Shown here: positions 1 through 7,572 of the stretch, in pieces
Numbering within the stretch: position 1 is the stretch's first letter
Layout: every line of letters starts with the position of its first letter
Assembly (NCBI GenBank): GCA_900768795.1
Contig: CAAGEH010000003.1
Coordinates: forward strand, 1-64,000
Direction of reading: 5' to 3'
From: an uncultured Collinsella sp.
Lineage (GTDB): Bacteria; Actinomycetota; Coriobacteriia; Coriobacteriales; Coriobacteriaceae
DNA: 64,000 nt
Made by a program: the position numbers and the translations under genes
The notes under the pieces: model-generated
Databases searched by the model: none
What the model was told of the DNA's origin: nothing
The model's input: only the letters and a program-made list of their open reading frames with translations

Positions 1-126
1 CTCCATGTCGGCGTACTTCGCCACGGTGTTCCGGCTCACGGGGAGCACTCGGGCGGCCTCGGACCTCGAGCGCCCGGCGGCATCCATCGACCGTATATCA
101 TTCACTGTGTCCAGGGGCACGGTCAT
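1..126 (-). CDS. istA: IS21-family transposase IstA, N-terminal 42 codons (runs off left edge)
   Basis: This is the start of an IS21-type transposase, which together with the IstB ATPase moves the element. The ATG (complement of 124-126) is preceded by a GGAGG ribosome site. The visible protein opens with an HTH typical of IstA: DTVNDIRSMDAAGRSRSEAA is followed by RVLPVSRNTVAKYADME. The catalytic DDE domain lies outside the window. Reading frame is open from the start codon to the edge. Its putative left end (TGCTCA repeats at 231-259) lies just upstream, and the neighbouring istB fragment points the other way, so the two are not one element. Family call is from motif recall, not a search. 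Confidence 0.72.
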   Translation of the reverse strand, partial: MTVPLDTVNDIRSMDAAGRSRSEAARVLPVSRNTVAKYADME

Positions 127-184
127 CTCCTCCATCCTTCCCGGGCGGGCTCGCCAAAGTAACCGCCCGGGGAAAACATACGGC

Positions 185-220
185 GAGGGCCGCGCCCCCG
201 GTCCCCGGGGCGCGGCCCTC
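185..220. terminator. Strong bidirectional-type hairpin
   Basis: A 14-bp perfect stem (GAGGGCCGCGCCCC at 185-198 with its complement at 207-220) encloses an 8-nt loop. It sits upstream of istA inside the inserted element and may shield the transposase gene from outside transcription. The T run on the plus side is short (TT). Confidence 0.6.
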
Positions 221-230
221 TTGCTTAAAC

Positions 231-283
231 TGCTCAATTATTCGTGCTCACGGTGCTCATTTCCCAGTGATCACTCGGACCAC
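231..283. mobile_element. Putative IS21 left-end repeats
   Basis: Three TGCTCA motifs occur at 231-236, 245-250 and 254-259 (TGAGCA when read toward the right-hand flank). Multiple short terminal repeats upstream of istA are typical of IS21 elements. Homology to a different istB begins at about 284, so this is probably where the inserted element ends. No target duplication could be verified. Confidence 0.4.
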
Positions 284-694
284 TTCTTAGTGAACATCAA
301 CATCAGGGACAGGTTCCAGAAGGCCGTCCGGCGGGGAAACACCTCGCGGGTCGTCTCCTCGCTCGTCAAGCCATCGTGCCTCATCGTGGACGAGGTGGGG
401 AGATGCGTCTACGACAGGCCGTGCACCGACCTGTTCTTCGATGTCGTCGACAGGCGCTACGAGAAGGAGGGGCCGAACGCGATGGTCCTAACGAGCAACA
501 TCGCCCCGAGCGGGTGGGATGAGTTCTTCGCGGGGGACGACACGCTCCTCTGCGCCCTCGACAGACTGTTCGACAAGGCGTCGGTGTTCGTGATGCGGGG
601 CCCGAGCTACCGCGGCAGAGGGCTCGACACCTACTCGGTGGAGGCCGTCTCCCAGGCGGTGAAGGTGAGGGGGATCCAGCCCGAGGGGATGTAG
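284..694 (+). pseudogene. istB: IS21-family IstB helper ATPase, 5'-truncated
   Basis: This is the C-terminal half of an IstB-type AAA+ ATPase. From about 284 the frame reads FLVNINIRDRFQKAVRRGNT, then a Walker B stretch (LIVDEVG), then VLTSNIAPSGWDEFF and LDRLFDKASVFVMRG, which match the family order. The Walker A half is missing. The upstream part of the open frame (5-283) is unrelated and corresponds to the inserted IS21-type element on the other strand. It ends at a natural stop at 694. It is therefore a relic interrupted by a later transposon insertion. Confidence 0.7.
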
Positions 695-740
695 GGAAGC
701 GATAGGAAAGACATAGATGCGGGCGTGTTGGCTAAAATGG

Positions 741-770
741 GTCGGCCGGGATTGGTCAATCTCGGCCGAC
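741..770. terminator. Hairpin downstream of istB relic
   Basis: GTCGGCCGGGATTG (741-754) pairs with CAATCTCGGCCGAC (757-770), one mismatch in 14 bp, followed by TATATTT. It could terminate istB transcription. A short direct repeat TTGGCTAAA flanks it. Confidence 0.45.
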
Positions 771-908
771 TATATTTGGCTAAATTATTCCGACGCTAAC
801 AAGGGCGCCACCCTTACATCAGCATTTTCGACGCAATCTTACCGACGGAGGGGGAGAGTTTGCACCCTTTCTCGCTGGATTAACGAATGATAACGACAGT
901 TCTTTCAG

Positions 909-970
909 TGCTCACTTTTGGTCCTTTGTGCCGCAATCGGACACCGGACCCGAAATGAGGCCAGTGTTCA
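909..970. repeat. Possible IS21 right-end repeats
   Basis: GTGCTCACTTTT (909-920) and GTGTTCATTTTA (964-975) resemble the GTGCTCA motifs at the other end (244-259). They lie just before the AT-rich gene that ends at 983 and may mark the right terminus of the older element. This assignment is an inference. Confidence 0.3.
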
Positions 971-982
971 TTTTATTGGATG

Positions 983-2851
983 TCAATTGTTGTTATATCC
1001 CCTATAGATGAAATAAATAATTACTATGTAGCAGGGGATTGCCAGCTGGGCAGCAGCTATATATCGTGGCCAATACCAAATTGGACTTGCGGCAAATAAT
1101 GATGCATACAGTCCAAGTATCATAGAAATTGGCAAAGCCATACTGCCACAATTAAAATATATGACTAAAATGAGAACAACTAATATTAGCCAAAAGAGAA
1201 TTCCCGCTGGAATGCATCGCGTTTTTATGGGAAAAACTTCCATTGGATCAGAAATTGGAAGAAGGCATCTTGTTTTAATTTTACCGTACTGCGAGTTCGC
1301 TTGTATATTGATGGGCATACCTCCCGTAAAATTTCCATCATGTAGAACTTCTTCTTCATTGCATGGTGACCAGAAGCCAAAGGTTTGATAAACCCATGAA
1401 TCGAGATATGTTTTTGGGTTATTGATAAACATATGAATCCAGCGTTTAAAAAAACTTGATGAATTTAGTGGCTTTGAATTAAACATTGGATCCCACTTCA
1501 GCATATCTGTACAACTGGGCCGATATTTGTCTTTATATTGCTCTAGTGGAAGGATTTCGTTCATAAATTCTTTGTCTTCTGAATTCATTCGTCCATTGAG
1601 GGCAACAACTCGTGCCATTTGATTAAGCGGAATACCGAGCGTCTCCGCGGGTTCCGTAGGCTCCACTCCAAGTTTGGAGTAAATCGGTCCTGTGATGAAC
1701 AGAGTGCATGCTATTGAGAAGATAAATGGGGCCAAAAGTGCTTTTGCGGCTAATCTGGATCCTGTTTGTTCCCTATGCCTAACCAGACACATTATGATGA
1801 AAACAAGTCCGATACAGACGACGTAAATGCCATTGTTTCTATATAGACATGTAGTAATTAATAGTATTGACAACTGCAGCATCCGAGCCGTAGTCATTGT
1901 TTTGCCATTAGTGAGCACGCAATCAGTTAATTGGATTGTTGATAACGAGAGGGAGGCTGAGAAAATTGGATCTTTCCATAATGATATTGAATAGCTTGCA
2001 AGATAGGCTGAACCGCCAACGCAAAATATTATGAGATAGTATACTGATTTATTTAACTTACATCTAGTTCTTAACCAGCATGTAGAATAGGCTATAGCAC
2101 CCGCGAATACTGTCATTTGCATTAGCGTGAATGCTGCCACGCCTACTGTTTCCGAATATCCTAGTGCATTTGCCACATTGATAAAGAAACCCAACGATAC
2201 GGTAAATGCGACCGGATGATGGTTGTTCAGAGGTACGTCGTTCAATATTTGATAAAAAGATGACGTGGTATCCCCATATATTAAACCGGGCCAGTATGCA
2301 AATAAATATGGAAGTCAACACACTATAATTACAATAAAAGTTTTTAAAACACTTTTGCTAGAGATATTAATTAATTTGTCATTTATCAACTTATCTGAAA
2401 TATTGCTTCTGTGTAGCTGAATTTGGACAACTAGACCGAATAAGAGTAAGAAGCTGATGAATAAGACGCCAGTAAAGCTTAAGATATCGAACCAAGAAAA
2501 AGCTCTAAGGGTGTTCTGGGCCATGGTTCCCGAATAAAGCGATCCCGTAATGTTGAGGTGCGAGCTATATAGTGTCGCTATGGAAAACAATACTGATAGA
2601 GAAAGTAGCAAAGCTACTGACCTGGGGCTTGCTGTTATCGATTTTGCGATTCTTCGTCTATTGCTATTAACAATGATGGATCGTTGTACCGCTAAACTGA
2701 AAATGCTAAGGATTAATGTGATGAAATAGTCGCTGGATCCCAGCATGGTTTTTACGGTCAGCATTGAACAAATTGATGTTAAGAAAAGTGCGACGGTATA
2801 TTTAAACTGCGAAGAGATTGATATGTCTATTTTCTGCATCATAATCGCCAA
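983..2851 (-). pseudogene. DUF6020-like polytopic membrane protein, interrupted by an in-frame TGA
   Basis: Two open stretches on the minus strand, 2851-2318 and 2314-983, lie in the same frame and are separated only by a TGA at 2315-2317. Read through, they give about 622 residues with many hydrophobic segments. The residues flanking the stop are FIVIIVC, stop, LPYLFAYWPGLIYGDTTS, a continuous and typical stretch for large glycosyltransferase-like membrane proteins of the DUF6020 type. A Trp (TGG) at this place would restore the gene. The gene is far more AT-rich than its surroundings, which suggests horizontal acquisition. It lies downstream of a broken ugd and next to IS21 debris, so it looks like the remnant of a surface-polysaccharide locus. 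Family assignment is from memory; membrane nature is clear. Start is TTG at 2851 or ATG at 2842 or 2839. Confidence 0.6.
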
Positions 2852-3002
2852 TCAGCTATTTCTACTGTATATATTGTTGTTGCTTTTTAAAAATAATTTC
2901 GATTAAGAAATATTTTAAATAAGCCCTTTTAACCTAGTTAAATAAAGTGGGTACGTTATTTTCAACTAACGCTTCAAATCCTTCACGGAGTGTTTTTGAT
3001 GG

Positions 3003-3037
3003 CTAGATGGCCCGCATCAATTGATGCAGCCATCTAG
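3003..3037. terminator. Palindrome immediately after the ugd relic
   Basis: CTAGATGGC (3003-3011) pairs with GCCATCTAG (3029-3037), and the centre GCATCAATTGATGC is itself palindromic. It begins two bases after the natural ugd stop at 3039-3041. T-rich sequence is only on the plus side, so terminator function for ugd is uncertain. Confidence 0.4.
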
Positions 3038-3038
3038 T

Positions 3039-3560
3039 TTAGTCCCTGTGCCATAAATCTCTTGTATAAACTATACATCTTGCGTCTTCAAAGATTGTTT
3101 CGTAGCGGTTGGCAATAATATTATCGCTCAGATTTTTAAATAATTCGATATCGTTAACAACGGCTCAGCCAAACAGAATTACCTTGTCAGCGGTAGGTTT
3201 GTAAATTATGACTTTCATTCCTTTACTCTTAAGTAGTCTGATTATATCAAGGGCTGAGCTTTGTCTAAGGTTATCGGACCCGCTTTGCATCGTGAGGCGA
3301 AATGCTCCAACTACTTTTGGTTGCATTGCCAACATTTGATCGGCTATGAAGTGTTTGCGTGTACAGTTGGAATCTACTATTGCACGCTTTATGTTTTGGA
3401 GAACGTTCTGGAAATTTGCGAGGGTTGTTTGGAGCTTTTGGGGAGGCAATAGCCGCCGTAGCTAAAGCTCGGATTGTTGTAGTGGGTTCCAATACGTGGG
3501 TCTAGACAAATGCCTTTAATGATTTCGCATGCATTGAGGCCCTTGCTTTTGGCATAGGTG
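3039..3560 (-). pseudogene. ugd: UDP-glucose 6-dehydrogenase, C-terminal remnant
   Basis: The minus strand encodes the C-terminal part of a UDP-glucose/GDP-mannose dehydrogenase, which makes UDP-glucuronate for capsule precursors. LDPRIGTHYNNPSFSYGGYC carries the catalytic Cys context. A one-base loss near 3422 shifts the frame. It continues as LANFQNVLQNIKRAIVDSN and FRLTMQSGSDNLRQSSALDI. A TGA at about 3162-3164 interrupts it, then AVVNDIELFKNLSDNI follows to a TAA at 3039-3041. The N-terminal NAD-binding half is missing: the frame meets an unrelated gene at about 3560. Three lesions make this a clear pseudogene. Confidence 0.82.
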
Positions 3561-4022
3561 ACAACGCTCGACGAGTTCCCTGCGAGCCAGTTTATCGGCC
3601 AGGCCCTTGTTATCGACTGCTGCGATCTGCCGGATGGCGCCGCCATCACCATGGAGCAGCTGCGCCCCTACGGAGACAAAGTCGCCGAGGCAGACTTCCT
3701 CCTCTTCAACCTAGGGTGGGACGAATACTGGGGCACGGACGCCTACTTTGGCGACTACCCTTGCATAGACGATGAAGTGCTCGACTTGATCATCGCCGGC
3801 GGCTACAAGGGCATCGGCTTTGATGCCATCGGCCTGGATCCCATTGCCGATACGAACCTTACGCGCCACAAGAAGCTCTTCTCTTCCTGCGACATCGTGA
3901 ATATCGAGAATCTCAAAAACCTGGATTGCTGTGGCGACGACCTCTTTTGGTTTAGCTGCTGCCCCTTGAAGATCGAGGATTCCGACGGCGCTCCCATCCG
4001 TGCCAACGCCTGGTTCGAGTAG
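3558..4022 (+). pseudogene. Cyclase-family (KynB-like) metal hydrolase, N-terminally truncated
   Basis: The 154-residue frame matches the C-terminal two thirds of cyclase-family hydrolases (kynurenine-formamidase type): TLDEFPASQFIGQALVIDC, then YKGIGFDAIGLDPIAD and IVNIENLKNLD. The N-terminal part with the HxGTHxD metal-binding motif is absent, because homology starts exactly at the junction with ugd. The apparent GTG start at 3558 therefore seems to be an accident of the junction, and activity is unlikely. Family members are usually a little over 200 residues. Confidence 0.65.
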
Positions 4023-4133
4023 CCAAGGCGCTAAACATCGCAGGCATTGATGTGCCACCACGGCACACCCCGTTTGTTCTACCATCTTTTACACAAGCAA
4101 GCTAGAACGTGCAGACGCAACAGGGGAGACCGG

Positions 4134-4697
4134 ATGGCTTCGAGCGTTATTTCTCGTGACGAACTGCTGGAAGAGGCATATCGCATCGCCGATGCGCAGG
4201 GCCTCTCGGCGTTTTCCATCCGTTCGCTGGCGCAGGCGTGCCATGTAAGCGTGGGCACCATCTACAACCACTTTGCTTCTAAGGACAAGCTCACCACAGC
4301 AACTATCGAGTTGTTCTTTCGCCGTTCCGTGTTCGACGGCTTTTGTCGCCTCGATGTGCACAAGGGTTTTGTCGACTATTGCGAGGACCTCTACGCGTCG
4401 CTCGTCGGTGTGCTCGACCGCTTTAGGCGCTGCTGGCTCAAAGGCGCCGAGGTGCTCCCCGCCGCCGAGAAAAACGCGGCCCACCTGCGCGAACAGCAGA
4501 TTTTGGCCCATGCGCTGCGCGGTCTGGTAGAGGTTTACGAAAACGACGCCGCCATCCGTACGGGCCTGCCTGTGGGCTTTGACGCCGCGTCGGTGTGCCG
4601 TTTCACATTCGACAACATGCTCAATGCGTTACATGCGGGCGAGAGCAACTGCCCTATTCTTTTCGGTCTTCTTCGAAGGACGCTCTACAACGCGTAA
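4134..4697 (+). CDS. TetR/AcrR family transcriptional regulator
   Basis: A 187-residue TetR-type repressor. The N-terminal HTH is clear (ELLEEAYRIADAQGLSAFSI, then SLAQACHVSVGTIYNHFASK at about residues 25-45), followed by a divergent ligand-binding domain. The open frame extends upstream to 4047, but ATG 4134 has a good ribosome site (CAGGGGAGACCGG) and starts just before the HTH. The small membrane protein gene at 4811 lies downstream in the same direction and may be its target. Confidence 0.85.
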   Translation: MASSVISRDELLEEAYRIADAQGLSAFSIRSLAQACHVSVGTIYNHFASKDKLTTATIELFFRRSVFDGFCRLDVHKGFVDYCEDLYASLVGVLDRFRRCWLKGAEVLPAAEKNAAHLREQQILAHALRGLVEVYENDAAIRTGLPVGFDAASVCRFTFDNMLNALHAGESNCPILFGLLRRTLYNA

Positions 4698-4810
4698 GAC
4701 ATGAACAAGGCACCTTTGATGTTCAGGTGCGGCGATTCCACAATATGATTCGAAGCCGGGGGCAACTAGCGCATCCGGCGCGATATCGACTTTGGAGGAA
4801 TCACATACCT

Positions 4811-5293
4811 ATGAATCCGTTGATTATGCCTGCATCTACAGCGATCACGCTCGCTCTTGTCTTCTATACCATCGGCGTTTTTGGCGAGCGTCGCGCCGGC
4901 ACGCTTAAGAAGAGCCACCTCGCGCTGTTCTGGCTGGGCCTGATCTGCGACACAACGGGCACCACCATCATGACCGCCATCGCGCGCTCCTCGACTGCGG
5001 CGGTCTCTCCGCTCCATGCGACCACCGGTCTGCTGGCTATCATCCTCATGCTCTTCCATGCCTTGTGGGCAACATTCGTGACCGTGCGCGGCAGCGAGCA
5101 GAGCCGCCAGGGCTTCCATAAGCTGAGCATCTGCGTGTGGCTCATCTGGCTCATCCCGTACTGCGCGGGCCTGCTCATCGGCATCCCCGTGCTCCATTTT
5201 GGTGACGCCGCCGTGCTGGCGCTCTCCGTGTGCATCCCGGCGCTCATCGGCATCGTGCTGTTCATCCAGGAGCGCAAGCACGCCTGCTGCTAA
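4811..5293 (+). CDS. Small integral membrane protein, TIGR03987/HsmA-like
   Basis: A 160-residue protein with about four to five hydrophobic segments. It carries the pattern MNPLIMPASTAITLALVFYT, then FGERRAGTLKKSHLALFWLG and CDTTGTTIMTAIARSS, which I associate with the TIGR03987 (HsmA-like) family of unknown function. ATG 4811 follows a GGAGGA site; the longer upstream frame lacks one. It lies 113 bp after the TetR gene and ends before a strong terminator. The function is unknown; a role tied to the TetR regulator is only inferred. Confidence 0.6.
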   Translation: MNPLIMPASTAITLALVFYTIGVFGERRAGTLKKSHLALFWLGLICDTTGTTIMTAIARSSTAAVSPLHATTGLLAIILMLFHALWATFVTVRGSEQSRQGFHKLSICVWLIWLIPYCAGLLIGIPVLHFGDAAVLALSVCIPALIGIVLFIQERKHACC

Positions 5294-5320
5294 TTCAATA
5301 TCCCTCTTTCCATTGCGCCA

Positions 5321-5358
5321 AGGTCGGGGCGGGTTCCTTTGGGTGTTCGCCCCGACCT
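5321..5358 (+). terminator. Rho-independent terminator
   Basis: AGGTCGGGGCG (5321-5331) pairs with CGCCCCGACCT (5348-5358), followed by ATTTTGTTG on the plus strand. It ends the membrane-protein transcript. Its right arm overlaps the stop codon of the convergent brnQ. Confidence 0.8.
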
Positions 5359-6712
5359 ATTTTGTTGTGCGTGTGGCCGAGAGAATGGCGCCTACGGCGG
5401 CTCCGCAAAGGGCGGGGAGCAGCCAGCCAAAGCCCAGGCTCGCAAGCGGCAAGGCGTCAAAGGGCAGCCAAATGCCGGCAAAGAAGGCATCGCGCAATGC
5501 CGTGGCGACGCTCACGACCGTTGTGGCACCAATGGCCCAGGGCCAGGTGAGGGGCAGGCGGTCGCAGGCGCGGTGTGCCATGCCCATGATCACGAAGACG
5601 ATGGAGACGGGGTAGAGCGCGCTCAGCAGCGGGACCGAAAACGTCAGGATGGCGTCGAGGCCAACGTTTGAGACCACGCAGGAAAAAACGGCAAAGGCCG
5701 CCGCCCAGCCTGCGTAGGGGATACGGCCCAGCATGCGCGTCTGCGCACCGGGGGCTGCCGCGCCAAAGGTCTCGGCAAAGTAGGTGCCGCAGCAGCTAAT
5801 GAGGCCAATGCAGACGTTTAGGCAGGCGAGTAAGTAGATGGCGGCGATAATCACCGTTCCCGCGATGCCAAAGTGCAGTGTCGCCGAGGCGGTGAGCAGC
5901 GCCGCGCCGTTGGTGGCGTTCGGCATGACCGAGCCAAAGCTGGCGCCCACCTGCGCCAGGCCGCAGTAGACGAGGGCCATAAGGATGCCGGCGACAATTC
6001 CCGCGCGCGAGATCTCGCGCATGAGACCGTGTGAATCGCTCACACCGAGCCCCTTGATATTCTCGGCGATAACAAGGCCAAACGTGAGGGAAGCGAGCAA
6101 GTCCATGGTTTGGTATCCCGTAAGGAATCCCTGGATGGGGGCGGCGCTATCGTAGGGCGCCTGGGGTGCTTGCGCCACGCCGGCAGGTGAGACGATCGAC
6201 GAGCCTACGACCATGACTAGCAGGAGGATGAGTGCGGGCCCCGTGATGCGTCCGAGGAGCTTGGTGAGGGCTCCGGGGTGCATGGCAAGGGCGTATGCCA
6301 CGGCAAAGAACACGATGGAGAAGACCAGGCGAATGGTGCCGATGGGTGCGCCCTGTGGGAAGAGCGGGACGAGCATCTCAAAGGCGGTTGAGCTGGTGCG
6401 CGGAATGGCGAGGCAGGGCCCGATGGCCAGGTAGATGGCTGCAACGAAGATGCTCGAGAACAGCGGATGGACGCGGTCGGCTAGCTCGCGTGCCGTGCCC
6501 ACGAGTGCTACGGCCACAATGCCGAGTACCGGCAGGCCGATGCCGGCGACAAGGAAGCCGATCATTGCCGGGACGGTGGAGGTACCTGCCTGGAGTGCGA
6601 GCATGGGCGGCAAGATGAGGTTTCCTGCTCCAAAGAACATCGAGAACAGCGTGATGCCCACCGCAATGGATTGCCGGGGCGAAAGGGATTGGTTTGGTGC
6701 CGCTTTGTTCAT
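5357..6712 (-). CDS. brnQ: Branched-chain amino acid carrier BrnQ
   Basis: A 451-residue cation-coupled symporter of the LIVCS family for leucine, isoleucine and valine. The N-terminus has the family signature SIAVGITLFSMFFGAGNLIL followed by PPMLALQAG, and about twelve hydrophobic helices follow (for example LTFGLVIAENIKGLGV, and AGTVIIAAIYLLACLNVCIG). Length is normal for BrnQ. ATG 6712 follows a GAAAGG site. It is transcribed alone, divergently from the HigBA module. Confidence 0.92.
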   Translation of the reverse strand: MNKAAPNQSLSPRQSIAVGITLFSMFFGAGNLILPPMLALQAGTSTVPAMIGFLVAGIGLPVLGIVAVALVGTARELADRVHPLFSSIFVAAIYLAIGPCLAIPRTSSTAFEMLVPLFPQGAPIGTIRLVFSIVFFAVAYALAMHPGALTKLLGRITGPALILLLVMVVGSSIVSPAGVAQAPQAPYDSAAPIQGFLTGYQTMDLLASLTFGLVIAENIKGLGVSDSHGLMREISRAGIVAGILMALVYCGLAQVGASFGSVMPNATNGAALLTASATLHFGIAGTVIIAAIYLLACLNVCIGLISCCGTYFAETFGAAAPGAQTRMLGRIPYAGWAAAFAVFSCVVSNVGLDAILTFSVPLLSALYPVSIVFVIMGMAHRACDRLPLTWPWAIGATTVVSVATALRDAFFAGIWLPFDALPLASLGFGWLLPALCGAAVGAILSATRTTK

Positions 6713-6882
6713 GCTGTGGGCCTTTCAAAAGAGTGTGTTCGTGGAACGTATTGTCTCATACCAGACGCCGTCTGAACGAATATCAGGGAGAGGCTTTTGA
6801 CTAAAAAAGCGAACATATGTTTGATATGATAGTGCCAATATGAAAATAGTAACGCTTGACGTTAATAACGCGTGGAGTTAAT

Positions 6883-7164
6883 ATGATTGCATCGTTTGGG
6901 GATAAGGATACCGAGAGGCTTGCTCTGGGAATGAGGGTCAGGCGTTTTGTTTCTTTCGAGCGAGTTGCCCTCCGTAAGATAAGACAGCTTCAGGTTTCAA
7001 CATCCTTGGACGACTTGCGCATCCCGCCGGGCAATCGACTTGAATCGCTCAGGGGTGATCTAAAGGGCTGGTTTAGTATCTGAATCAATGCTCAATTTCG
7101 GATTATCTTTTGCTGGGATGATGGATATGCGCAACACGTGCAGATCGTTGATTACCACGACTAG
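6883..7164 (+). pseudogene. higB: HigB-type toxin, interrupted by an in-frame TGA
   Basis: HigB toxins are RelE-fold ribosome-dependent mRNA endonucleases. From ATG 6883 the frame reads MIASFGDKDTERLALGMRVR and ends at TGA 7081-7083 after PPGNRLESLRGDLKGWFSI. The same frame continues INAQFRIIFCWDDGYAQHVQ, then IVDYHD to a TAG at 7162-7164. Read through it gives 93 residues, the normal HigB length. The stop falls where family members usually have Arg (SIRIN), so one CGA to TGA change explains it. The lost C-terminal strands carry catalytic residues, so the toxin is probably dead. higA follows 10 bp downstream. Confidence 0.82.
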
Positions 7165-7174
7165 GGGGGTTGTT

Positions 7175-7480
7175 ATGGCTGAATTACTCGACCCCGTAAC
7201 TCCGGGGGAGCTTCTCAAAGAAGAGTTTCTCGAGCCTTTGGACATTTCTCAGTATCGCCTTGCTAAAGAAATTGGCGTGCCCGCGCAACGCATTGGTCAG
7301 ATTGTGCTTGGGAGGCGTGCTATCACTGCCGACACCGACCTGAGGCTTTGCAAGTTCTTTGGCTTGTCGGATGGCTATTGGCTGCGTGCACAGGCGGCTT
7401 ATGACATGGAGATCGCTCGCAGGAAGCTTGCGCCCGAGCTCAAGAAGATCAAACCCTGGAACGCGGCTGCGGCCCTGTAG
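7175..7480 (+). CDS. higA: HigA-family antitoxin
   Basis: A 101-residue addiction-module antitoxin with an XRE-type HTH. The signature TPGELLKEEFLEPLDISQYR followed by LAKEIGVPAQRIGQIVLGRR is typical of HigA. ATG 7175 follows GGGGGG. In HigBA modules the toxin precedes the antitoxin, as here, and HigA represses the operon. Because higB is interrupted, higA is probably a solitary, intact repressor. The ending (ELKKIKPWNAAAAL) is slightly divergent. Confidence 0.9.
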   Translation: MAELLDPVTPGELLKEEFLEPLDISQYRLAKEIGVPAQRIGQIVLGRRAITADTDLRLCKFFGLSDGYWLRAQAAYDMEIARRKLAPELKKIKPWNAAAAL

Positions 7481-7572
7481 CTTCCGTCTACCGCGCTCGC
7501 GCAAATAACGGGCTGGTCGCTTACAATAAAACAATGACTGCAAGTAATATCGCCGAGAATTGAGTGCATGCG

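Noticed and set aside
2315..7083. TGA recoding (selenocysteine or tryptophan) to explain in-frame TGA codons
   Set aside because: The TGAs replace different expected residues (Trp, Arg), no SECIS-like hairpin was seen, and many intact genes in the window use TGA as a stop.
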